Shown: positions 26,001 through 32,232 of the stretch, piece after piece | Numbering within the stretch: the stretch's first letter is position 1 | Layout: each line of letters begins with the position of its first letter | Source: Flavobacterium sp. LHD-85 | Lineage (GTDB): Bacteria > Bacteroidota > Bacteroidia > Flavobacteriales > Flavobacteriaceae | Direction: 5' to 3' | Assembly (NCBI RefSeq): GCF_030929595.1 | Contig: NZ_JAVFVR010000016.1 | Coordinates: 1 to 64,000 of the forward strand | Length of the DNA: 64,000 nt | Notes under the pieces: generated by a model | What the model was told of the DNA's origin: nothing | Databases searched by the model: none | What the model saw: only the letters and a program-made list of their open reading frames with translations | Program-made: the position numbers and the translations under genes

Positions 26001-26181
26001 CAAATGCATTACGCTGTGCAGTTGTCATCTGAGGCAGTCTAAGTCCGCCTTTGTTAAGCAGTTCGAGCACTGAGAAAGGTTCGGGAGCTTTTTTTCCCCC
26101 TATGGTCATCTGGGCTTGAGTATTTACAGAAAAAAATAGGGCCAGAAGGAGAAGCCACATACAAAATAGATTTTTCTTCAT
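23050..26181 (-). CDS. Large secreted surface protein with Ig-like repeats and FISUMP-like C-terminus
   Basis: The 1043-residue protein has a signal peptide (about 1-23). An N-terminal segment common to Bacteroidota surface proteins follows (PFSVLELLNKGGLRLPQMT, IYNSDTKCVEYWNATRWVSLCEG). Four or more Ig/PKD-like repeats come next with a shared ending pattern, for example YTWYNGSELI, YAWYKDGEKMDDKTSATITVREGGEYSASVTNSTGC and YQWYSN. The C-terminal domain (about 900-1043: WYQNGRKSSTDPCPANYRVPTLSEL, IRCIAIPDSEK) looks like the FISUMP fold. No type IX C-terminal sorting motif is seen. A role in adhesion or surface display is inferred from architecture. Confidence 0.88.
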   Translation of the reverse strand: MKKNLFCMWLLLLALFFSVNTQAQMTIGGKKAPEPFSVLELLNKGGLRLPQMTTAQRNAFAVQGNAKGEGLTIYNSDTKCVEYWNATRWVSLCEGTSQTTISPQPCINVPADGTGCTDTFTITDPDCPNGPFSIAIVAGGDYAALTDVDNVNGNFKINFYQNETVNIHTVLVRVTSTCTSLYKEFLFSQNGVDCGSMPYAVPIVTASGTSLCAGGSVYLSVPANTANLDKLIWTRNGIEVARGVNYYIATQAGKYNISMGAVGCNTNVANERNITNNGTITPVTLNAIAENNGVICGGNQIELSASGNSSGTIVWFQNGVEKMSGAKILISGDSNLGEWFAAVKDQNCYSNRSNILIITKSTGSGQITVPDADVLVNGKALNTFTSFCEDGSLDLSIANPNPSVTYTWYNGSELITTNPFVIPKSQTKLSLRMIASDNSGAKCPAESHVLDKNIVSGNTPAQPSITGNTLLCNGSTDLTVVPAVDGSYTYAWYKDGEKMDDKTSATITVREGGEYSASVTNSTGCTSVLTLMTVSSTVSNIPTVKWEANPATATFGATVTLQVSATFTPKKYTWTADNDATVIGTGESVAIQLPASGADGLKIKVTVTAENDCGKSVPLEHFITLNNACPTPVVAEQTSVSQNILLGATAALTVAVTNGTSVGTTYQWYSNTSTSTTGGTVINGATLATYSYKPTAVGKYYFYCVVKNSCSGTTVTSQSFTITVTSIDSLGPGGLLFSGKQCFDVAETDGAATDCGTLASRAGNKSDFNVTNKQTYTLIVPTGTSISNVRFVYIETVSGQIVEGITGDNPASNIRSNVTCTVTFKKDLSSAAGVTGKAKGRTAANALTFKLYAIYTASNGKDYTTMLPIQVRDCNCCGAMVSATEWRNFACFNLGVTTAVRQTANPLVAIPTTKGLTYTFNGNTTNWYQNGRKSSTDPCPANYRVPTLSELQGMVDNNVRSLTGSQSVGNGGVMVGSSLMLPYVSTTSNNPIRYLSSTPVINWYASGLYNNNGGYTSTLVAGSYGAAIDTDAIRCIAIPDSEK

Positions 26182-26321
26182 TATATAATGTGTTAAGTTG
26201 TTTTAAAATTTGAAACTGTTTATTAGCATAAATTGCAAGTCATCGAGCAATAGCATATAAACATATTTTATATGAATATTATCTTTATTTGACTTGCACT
26301 TTAATCTCTAGAAAGCAGATG

Positions 26322-26960
26322 CTAAAGAGAGGAAACTACATACCACTTATTTCCATCAGATTGCAAAGTGATTTTAAGAGTACCACCTGTAGATGAATAA
26401 TATGGAGCGGCAATTTCATTTACGCTATAGGTATCTGAATAGAATACAGGAACATTAAATTTAACAGTAACTTCAGTACCCGAAGAGTTTAAGACATTTG
26501 TCTGATTAATCAATAAAGTTCTGTCTTTACTGGCCGAAGCATCTGGAAGCGTAATGGTAATATCGCCAGAAAGCTGCGAAGCAATAATGGTATAATCTGT
26601 ATCTGTTACAGTGTAATTGGTGTTGATAATCTTAACATCTTTTACATTGGCTATAGATGAGCTGCTTATTTTTTTTAGAACTCCATTGGCATCTGTAACT
26701 ATTATATTGTCTGTAGTAGCACCTTGTTCTAATCCTGTAACTGCTAATGTATTGACTGATGAAGTTGCCAGAGTAGTTGATCTAATTAAAGCACCGCCGA
26801 GTTGAACATTTCCGGCATTAGCAGATAAACCGTTATCTGCAGTGTTTAAAGAATTAGGGTTAATTTGTACTTTTTTACCGTTAATAGTAACAACAGTTTC
26901 CGTTTGTGCTATGACAAATCCGCTTTGGATTAGTAAAAGTATACATACAAGCTTTTTCAT
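26322..26960 (-). CDS. Secreted hypothetical beta-rich protein
   Basis: The 212-residue protein has a signal peptide (MKKLVCILLLIQSGFVIAQ). The body is low in Cys and rich in Thr, Ser and Asn (TTLATSSVNTLAVTGLEQGATTDNIIVTDANGVLKKISSSSI). The end resembles the beta-rich tail of phage- or fibre-like surface proteins (YTVTDTDYTIIASQLSGDITITLPDASASKDRTLLINQ). It lies 140 bases before the 1043-residue surface protein on the same strand, so the two may form a unit. Function unknown. Confidence 0.78.
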   Translation of the reverse strand: MKKLVCILLLIQSGFVIAQTETVVTINGKKVQINPNSLNTADNGLSANAGNVQLGGALIRSTTLATSSVNTLAVTGLEQGATTDNIIVTDANGVLKKISSSSIANVKDVKIINTNYTVTDTDYTIIASQLSGDITITLPDASASKDRTLLINQTNVLNSSGTEVTVKFNVPVFYSDTYSVNEIAAPYYSSTGGTLKITLQSDGNKWYVVSSL

Positions 26961-27202
26961 TTTTAATTGGTTTTTAGTAATTATTTGAATCTTTATTTAT
27001 AAATTTTAAGCGATTTATAAATTGGGATAAAATTAACTGTAAAAATTATAGTAGTTTACCTGTTAAAATTTTTGTAATAACAGAATAAGACAAATTAATG
27101 GAAGGGAGGTTTTTTTTCTGCACTAAATAACACTGCTGATTTTTAATTCTATCTCAAACTTTGATAAGATTTATAATCATTTACGATCTTCATTATAAAA
27201 TA

Positions 27203-27387
27203 AAAAAACCGCAGACTCTGTGATTTGTTTAAGAATCATTTTATCTGCGGCAAAAATTCCAATTAGAGATGGAAAAATTTTAATAATGTGCTATACTAAA
27301 ATAGCCTTCAAACATAACTTATCTTCAGGACTATATTATTTTAATTTTTGTATTGTTATTTGCAATTACATCTGTTTTTGCTATTAG
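27203..27387 (-). ncRNA. Candidate small RNA with its own promoter and terminator
   Basis: On the minus strand TATATTTG (27400-27393) matches the -7 box TAnnTTTG. A CAAA complement of the -33 box lies 24 bases further up, a long spacing. About 140 bases downstream a stem CCGCAGA / TCTGCGG (27209-27250) with an inner TGATT / AATCA pair is followed by TTTTTTTATTTT. No ORF longer than about 11 codons lies between. The predicted RNA is about 185 nt. It could instead be a leader of the gene at 26960. Confidence 0.35.
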
Positions 27388-27581
27388 CAGTACAAATATA
27401 TGTATTACTATGTAATAAAACTTACAAAGACCTCAAAATTAAGTAAGTTTTTTTTTTATTAAAAAACACTACCTTGTAAAGTCTTAAATAGTTGCATTTA
27501 TCAAATGGAAACCTAAAATTATCACAAAACCTAAAATTTTACTCAGGATTGTGTGTACAGATACCTTGTTTTGACGCAAAG

Positions 27582-27614
27582 AGACCCAACAGTTTTTTAA
27601 AATCTGTCGGGTCT
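27582..27614. repeat. CCCGACAG-family hairpin
   Basis: AGACCCAACAG pairs with CTGTCGGGTCT around an AT-rich loop, with one mismatch. It resembles the hairpins at 21439 and 12077. Confidence 0.6.
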
Positions 27615-27799
27615 GAGTAGTATTGTGGAATTACTTTGTGTGTTCTTCGACTTCGCTCAGGAAGACATAAAGAACTCAAAAAAATGGCGAAAATTCATAT
27701 AATTACTTCGCCTGTTGCTATCGCTCGGGTCACGGTAAAGAACTTAGTACCTCAGTCCCGATTGCTATCGAGATAGTACCTTAGCGTCTTTTAAGAAAA

Positions 27800-28441
27800 T
27801 TAATATCCGGCAGTAAACCTAACTTGATGGTGTTTTGGATTTTCTACTTCATCAGCAATAACAACCGCTAAATCTTCTACAGATAAAATACTTCTTTGCT
27901 CGTCATTGAAAACAGGATTTTCTAAACCTAAACGGTATTTTCCTGTTCTTCCCGTTTTAGTTCCAGCGTGCATTTCGAAAGCAGGGCTAAAGAATGCCCA
28001 GTCCAAATCTTTTTCTTCTTTGATGATATTTAAATAATGTCTCGCAGCATTGGCACCTGGGAAAATCTCTTTTGGAAAATCTGGAGTATCAACCGCTTGT
28101 AAATCTGGCGCAACATATAAACTTCCAGCTCCGCCAATAGTGATAAAACGTTTAACACCCGATTTTTTAACCGCTTCTTGAATCGCTTTAGAACCTGCTA
28201 GAAAATCATCGTAAATATTTGGGTTTGTCCAACCTGGGTTATAAGCATTGACAACTGCATCGTGACCTTTTAAGATTTCTGCCAAAGCATTAACATTAAA
28301 AATATCTGCAGCAACCCAAGTTGCGTTTGCTGTGTCTTTTGGAGTTCTTGCAATTGCAGTAATTTCATGTTTTCTGTCTGCTAATTCATTTAAAATTGAT
28401 GAGCCAACAAATCCTGTAGCTCCGATAAGTGCGATTTTCAT
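27800..28441 (-). CDS. NAD(P)-binding oxidoreductase (atypical SDR, YwnB/NmrA-like)
   Basis: The 213-residue protein begins with the Rossmann motif MKIALIGATGFVGSSILNEL (GATGFVG, 7-13). RTPKD follows after the second strand, which suggests NADP(H). No YxxxK catalytic pair is seen, so this is an atypical SDR of the YwnB/NmrA group. It follows an Rrf2 regulator on the same strand. The same regulator/oxidoreductase pair (YwnA-YwnB) is known in Bacillus. Both genes carry the operator GTAATAAAAWATGTTACA, so repression by the Rrf2 protein is likely. Confidence 0.88.
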   Translation of the reverse strand: MKIALIGATGFVGSSILNELADRKHEITAIARTPKDTANATWVAADIFNVNALAEILKGHDAVVNAYNPGWTNPNIYDDFLAGSKAIQEAVKKSGVKRFITIGGAGSLYVAPDLQAVDTPDFPKEIFPGANAARHYLNIIKEEKDLDWAFFSPAFEMHAGTKTGRTGKYRLGLENPVFNDEQRSILSVEDLAVVIADEVENPKHHQVRFTAGY

Positions 28442-28459
28442 AATATATAAATTTATTTA

Positions 28460-28477
28460 GTAATAAAAAATGTTACA
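28460..28477 (-). promoter_or_regulatory. Rrf2-type operator before the oxidoreductase gene
   Basis: GTAATAAAAAATGTTACA has dyad ends GTAA / TTAC. It lies 18 bases before the ATG at 28441. The sequence differs at one base from 28910-28927. Confidence 0.55.
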
Positions 28478-28498
28478 GTTTAGGGTAAAAAAATAGTT

Positions 28499-28906
28499 TT
28501 AAAACTGATTCGAAAAATCTTCCAATGAAATTCCCTCCAGCTGTTTGCTGACGTTTTGATTCATTTCGCTGTACAAAGCTTCCAAATGCTGATTGATGTT
28601 TTTTCCAACAGGACAATCAGGATTAGGCTGATTCTTTGCAAAACCTAAACCAATCGTTTCAAAGGTCATTTCGAATATTTGTTTTAAAGTCAGTTCAGCA
28701 GCGTTTACTGCCAATTTTGTACCGCCATTTTTTCCTTCTTTACTTTCTACAATATGATGCGCTTTTAAGTTGGCAATTTCTTTTCGAACCAAAACAGGAT
28801 TTAGATTAATACTTCCCGCAATATACTCCGATGACAAATAATCATTTGGGAATTTATGAAGCAAAGTAAGAATGTGAATCGTTATGGCAAATTTACCTGA
28901 AATCAT
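28499..28906 (-). CDS. Rrf2 family transcriptional regulator (YwnA-like)
   Basis: The 135-residue protein has a winged helix at 1-80 (SGKFAITIHILTLLHKFP, SSEYIAGSINLNPVLVRKEIANLKAHHIV, GKNGGTKLAV) and the Rrf2 dimer helix behind it. Only one Cys (NPDCPVGKNI) is present where iron-sulfur Rrf2 proteins have three, so it probably binds no cluster and may sense redox or an electrophile by that single Cys. It starts just inside the operator at 28910, which overlaps its own -7 box, so it should repress itself and the oxidoreductase gene. Confidence 0.93.
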   Translation of the reverse strand: MISGKFAITIHILTLLHKFPNDYLSSEYIAGSINLNPVLVRKEIANLKAHHIVESKEGKNGGTKLAVNAAELTLKQIFEMTFETIGLGFAKNQPNPDCPVGKNINQHLEALYSEMNQNVSKQLEGISLEDFSNQF

Positions 28907-28909
28907 ACT

Positions 28910-28933
28910 GTAATAAAATATGTTACAAATTTA
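28910..28933 (-). promoter_or_regulatory. Rrf2 promoter with overlapping operator
   Basis: The operator GTAATAAAATATGTTACA is at 28910-28927. The -7 box TAAATTTG (minus strand) is at 28926-28933. The overlap implies repression. The ATG at 28906 follows after three bases. Confidence 0.55.
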
Positions 28934-29050
28934 CATCTTTTTGTAATGCAAAAAAACAATTTTAACTTAAAGTTAATTAAAGAAATTAGAAACATAAAAT
29001 AAAAGTAAAGGAAAATGCAAATCATTAATTATGAATGACGTACAATTTCC

Positions 29051-29524
29051 TTAATTGACTATTTTGATTTTTGATTGATTCCATAGAGAAGAAAAATATA
29101 CCCACGCTATAAAAAGAAGTTGCATTGGTATTCTAATCCATAAGTACGATAAACCTTTGCCGGTATAATCGGCAGTTTGTAAATTGATATTATGGCTTGC
29201 GGCATAAATGTTAGCGGGTAGGAGTAAGATAAAGAATAAAATCAGCAGTTTTCCTGTAAGGATTTTAGTTTTCGGCAGCAGTAATCCAATTGCAGCAATT
29301 AATTCTATAATGCCAGTAACAAATACAATAGCATTTGCCCAAGGCAAAAAAGAGATCATCATCGCCATTCCTTTAGCAAAAACAAAATGCCCAACAGCAG
29401 TAAATGTCAGCATAGCCGCCATGGCTACTCTTCCAGCAAATGCTAATTCAAACCGCTTAGTTGTAAGCCAAATAATAAGCAGTACGGTGATAAAAATTCC
29501 AAAAAGCACGATTATGGTTTCCAT
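29051..29524 (-). CDS. DoxX-like membrane protein
   Basis: I choose the ATG at 29524 (METIIVLFG, 157 residues) over the TTG at 29545. Five hydrophobic stretches are seen: TIIVLFGIFITVLLIIWL, AMAAMLTFTAVGHF, AIVFVTGIIELIAAIGLLL, LLILFFILLLPANIY and MQLLFIAWVYFSSLW. The segment FVTGIIELIAAIGLLLPKT is a DoxX-family hallmark. Members are linked to thiosulfate or quinone redox, but many have unknown roles. It follows the Crp/Fnr regulator by 59 bases and is probably controlled by it. Confidence 0.85.
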   Translation of the reverse strand: METIIVLFGIFITVLLIIWLTTKRFELAFAGRVAMAAMLTFTAVGHFVFAKGMAMMISFLPWANAIVFVTGIIELIAAIGLLLPKTKILTGKLLILFFILLLPANIYAASHNINLQTADYTGKGLSYLWIRIPMQLLFIAWVYFSSLWNQSKIKIVN

Positions 29525-29583
29525 ATCTTTTGTTTTATTGTACAAAGTTGCACAGTAAAGAAACCTAAAACAATGAACCTGGG

Positions 29584-30150
29584 TTAATAAATGCGTTTTC
29601 TGATTCGGCTTAAAGCTTGTGGAGTAATGCCAATGTAAGAGGCAAGATATTTTTGAGGAATTTTTTGTATTAAGTGAGGCTGCTCGGTGAATAAGTTAAG
29701 ATAACGCTGTTCTGCAGAATCGTTTAGCAAAGACAGTTCTCTCTTTGATTTTTTAATAAATAAATCTTCGCTTGCTAATCGGCCAATGGTATTGCCAACT
29801 TTAGTTTCGGCATAAATGTCCTGAAGATCATTATAAGAAACGCGCCAAAGAATGGTGTCAGAAAGTGCTTCGATAGTATAGTTTACCGGTAATCTGGTAA
29901 TAAATGAATCGTAGCCGCTTGTAAATTCGCCATCAAATACAAAAGTAAAGGTTAGGTCTTTATTCTCAGAAGGAATATAATATCTAAGAATTCCTTTTTC
30001 TATAAAAGAAAGATAATTTTCTATATGACCCGTTTGAAGTATTGCCGTTTTCTTTGGAAATTCCTGACGAATGAGTTTTGACGAAAAGATGTTCCAGTCT
30101 TCATCAGAAAGTTTGGCCATTAGTTCAAGATTATTCCTTATTTGCTGCAT
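29584..30150 (-). CDS. Crp/Fnr family transcriptional regulator
   Basis: This 188-residue protein has an N-terminal cyclic-nucleotide-binding-like beta-roll (about 15-110: FPKKTAILQTGHIENYLSFIEKGILRYYIP, FVFDGEFTSGYDSFITRLP). The C-terminal helix-turn-helix is at about 140-188 (RYLNLFTEQPHLIQKIPQKYLASYIGITPQALSRIRKRIY). The four Fnr cysteines are absent, so it is not an oxygen-sensing iron-sulfur protein. The cAMP-binding RSA motif is not seen either. The ligand is unknown. It is followed by a DoxX-like gene and diverges from an AEC transporter gene. Confidence 0.92.
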   Translation of the reverse strand: MQQIRNNLELMAKLSDEDWNIFSSKLIRQEFPKKTAILQTGHIENYLSFIEKGILRYYIPSENKDLTFTFVFDGEFTSGYDSFITRLPVNYTIEALSDTILWRVSYNDLQDIYAETKVGNTIGRLASEDLFIKKSKRELSLLNDSAEQRYLNLFTEQPHLIQKIPQKYLASYIGITPQALSRIRKRIY

Positions 30151-30232
30151 AGGTTTTAGAATTACATATTAAAAGTAACAAAAAACTCAAAGAGAGGAGA
30201 TAATTTGTTCAATCCATCAAGTTATATTTTCC

Positions 30233-30240
30233 TATTTTTG
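30233..30240 (+). promoter_or_regulatory. -7 box of the AEC transporter gene
   Basis: TATTTTTG matches TAnnTTTG and ends 15 bases before the ATG at 30256. A TTTG at 30204 is a possible -33 box, at a longer spacing than usual. Confidence 0.4.
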
Positions 30241-30255
30241 TGCTGAAGTCATGAT

Positions 30256-31167
30256 ATGAACAACTTTATACTAATATTTCTCTTTCTTTCGCTGGGCTTA
30301 GTTCTACAGCATGTAAAACAGTTTCCTACTCACATCTATAAGACGCTCAATAAAATTGTTATTTATTTCTGTCTTCCTGCGATTACTTTATATCATATTC
30401 CTAAAATAAAATGGAGCAGCGAATTGCTGTTTCCAATAGGAGCAGGGTGGATTACTTATATTCTGGCTTTTATTTTTTTTCATTTTTTAGGAAGAAGAAA
30501 TGGCTGGTCTAATAAATTGATTGGCTGTTTGATTTTGACGGCAGGATTAAGCAACAGTTCTTTTCTTGGTTATCCCATTATTGAAGCTCTGTTTGGAAAG
30601 AAAGGTTTAGAAACAGCTGTGTTGGTAGATCAGCCTGGAACTTTTGTAGTAGTTTCGACACTTGGCGTTTTTACTGCCGCTTTTTATTCTAAAGGAAGTC
30701 CAAATGCATTAGGGATTTTCAAAAAAATCATCACGTTTCCGCCATTTCTGATGTTTGTTTTGGCATGTCTAATGAATGTTTTCGATTATAATTTAAATGA
30801 AAATATCCAATCTGTATTATTGAAAATAGGAAGTTTAGTAACCCCTTTAGCTTTGCTTTCTGTTGGTTTGCAATTGACTTTTGATCGAAAAAGCCAGCAT
30901 TGGAAATTTTTACGACTTGGACTTTTCTTTAAACTGCTTTTGATTCCTTTTGTAATTTTTGTGCTGTATGTTTTTATTTTTAACCAGCATTCTGAAGTTA
31001 TAAAAATTACGATAATGGAAACGGCTATGGCGCCCATGATAACGGGTGCAATCCTTGCTTCGACTTACGGATTAAAACCAAAATTAAGCAGTATGATGAT
31101 TGGTTTCGGAATTCCAATTTCTTTTGTCACGCTTGCGATTTGGTACTTTGTGGTGGGTTTTATATAA
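30256..31167 (+). CDS. AEC family transporter (auxin efflux carrier fold)
   Basis: The 303-residue protein has ten predicted membrane segments in two five-helix halves. These are broken by NAC-type patterns: VIYFCLPAITLYHIPK in the first half, and TAMAPMITGAILASTYGL in the second. Members export or import organic acids such as malate; the substrate here is not predictable. It diverges from a Crp/Fnr gene, which may control it. Confidence 0.9.
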   Translation: MNNFILIFLFLSLGLVLQHVKQFPTHIYKTLNKIVIYFCLPAITLYHIPKIKWSSELLFPIGAGWITYILAFIFFHFLGRRNGWSNKLIGCLILTAGLSNSSFLGYPIIEALFGKKGLETAVLVDQPGTFVVVSTLGVFTAAFYSKGSPNALGIFKKIITFPPFLMFVLACLMNVFDYNLNENIQSVLLKIGSLVTPLALLSVGLQLTFDRKSQHWKFLRLGLFFKLLLIPFVIFVLYVFIFNQHSEVIKITIMETAMAPMITGAILASTYGLKPKLSSMMIGFGIPISFVTLAIWYFVVGFI

Positions 31168-31194
31168 TCTTTAATCGTTGGTTATATTTTTTTA

Positions 31195-31329
31195 AACACA
31201 TAGAGACATAGCTTTTTCTTTGTCTAAAAGAGAAGATTAAAAGAAACTAGTTTCTAACACATAGTCTATGTTTATTAATGCAAGTGAAACGCCTTTTTTA
31301 GAATTACAAAAGCTATGTTTCTATGTGTT
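31195..31329. repeat. Inverted repeat element between AEC and peroxiredoxin genes
   Basis: Arms of 22 bases (31195-31216 and 31308-31329, core ACATAGAgACATAGC) are reverse complements with one mismatch, around a 91-base spacer. The spacer also contains AACACATAGTCTATGTTT. The unit has the look of a small MITE-like element. It lies after the AEC stop and could terminate that gene. Confidence 0.6.
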
Positions 31330-31460
31330 ATAATTGCGCTCGAAACGAGTTTAAAATACTAACTAGATAGAGAATGTAGAATTTTAACTTTTTTTTACCT
31401 TTTGAATGTTTTCTAAATGTATTTTTTAGTTAATTTTAGATGAACTAAAAAAATGAAATT

Positions 31461-32099
31461 ATGTCAACATTAAGATTAGGCGATATAGCTCCCGATTTTC
31501 AAGCAGAAACCACACAAGGACCAGTTAATTTTCACGAATGGCTAGGAGATTCGTGGGGTGTTTTGTTTTCGCATCCGGCAGATTTTACGCCAGTTTGTAC
31601 TACTGAATTGGGAACTGTGGCGAACTATGTGCCAGAATTCAAGAAAAGAAATACTAAAGTTATTGCTCTGAGTGTAGACGGTTTAGACTCACACAAAGAG
31701 TGGATTAAAGATATTAACGAAACTCAAAATACAGAAGTAAATTTCCCGATTATTGCAGATGAGGATAAAAAAGTGGCAAATCTATACGATATGCTTCATC
31801 CAAATGCAAGCGATAAATTTACGGTACGTTCTGTTTTTGTTATCGGACCAGATAAAAAAATCAAATTAACGCTGACTTATCCAGCTTCAACAGGAAGAAA
31901 TTTTGATGAATTGCTTCGTGTAATTGACAGTTTGCAATTAACAGCAAACTATAGTGTTGCAACCCCTGCAAACTGGAAAGATGGAGAAGATGTGGTAATT
32001 GCACCTGCAATTCCAGACAGCGATATTCCTGCAAAATTCCCAAAAGGACATACACCAATAAAACCTTATTTGAGATTGACTCCGCAGCCGAATAAGTAA
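31461..32099 (+). CDS. 1-Cys peroxiredoxin (Prx6 family)
   Basis: The 212-residue protein has the peroxidatic Cys in PVCTTELG (Cys46) after the conserved Pro/Thr (HPADFTP). The Prx6-type C-terminal extension (LLRVIDSLQLTANYSVATPANWKDGEDVVI) is present. There is no resolving Cys in the usual place, so reduction would need an external thiol. It detoxifies peroxides in the cytosol. It converges with the KefB-like gene across a perfect hairpin. Confidence 0.96.
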   Translation: MSTLRLGDIAPDFQAETTQGPVNFHEWLGDSWGVLFSHPADFTPVCTTELGTVANYVPEFKKRNTKVIALSVDGLDSHKEWIKDINETQNTEVNFPIIADEDKKVANLYDMLHPNASDKFTVRSVFVIGPDKKIKLTLTYPASTGRNFDELLRVIDSLQLTANYSVATPANWKDGEDVVIAPAIPDSDIPAKFPKGHTPIKPYLRLTPQPNK

Positions 32100-32108
32100 C
32101 TTTAAGGG

Positions 32109-32232
32109 ACAAAGGTTCAAAGGGACAGAGGGACAAAGTTTAAAGGCTGGGATTTTTCCATTTGGAAAAATCCCAGCCTTTTTATTTTCTACGAGATCTT
32201 TGAACCTCTGTCCCTTTGAATCTTTGCACCTT
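32109..32232. repeat. Inverted pair of CAAAGGTTCAAAGGGACAGAG repeats
   Basis: The left arm is at about 32109-32138 and the right arm at about 32197-32232, flanking the hairpin at 32142. The right arm is inside the KefB-like gene and encodes its last residues. It belongs to the same family as the arms at 19989-20188. Confidence 0.65.
32142..32181. terminator. Bidirectional terminator between convergent genes
   Basis: A perfect 19-bp stem (AAAGGCTGGGATTTTTCCA and its complement) surrounds a 2-base loop. It is followed by TTTTATTTT on the plus strand. It serves the peroxiredoxin and probably the KefB-like gene too. Confidence 0.8.

Larger units (their letters stand above)
26961..27799. other. 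Gene-poor 840-base stretch
   Basis: No ORF of usual length or coding pattern is seen. It holds a candidate minus-strand small RNA (27203-27387) and a CCCGACAG-family hairpin (27582-27614). The repeat tail TTCTTCGACTTCGCTCAGGAAG is at about 27641-27665. A degenerate GCTATCGCTCGG / CCCGATTGCTATCGAG pair occupies about 27716-27772. Confidence 0.7.

Noticed and set aside
23050-26181. Type IX secretion C-terminal sorting domain
   Set aside because: The end (IRCIAIPDSEK) fits a FISUMP-like domain and lacks the typical sorting motif.
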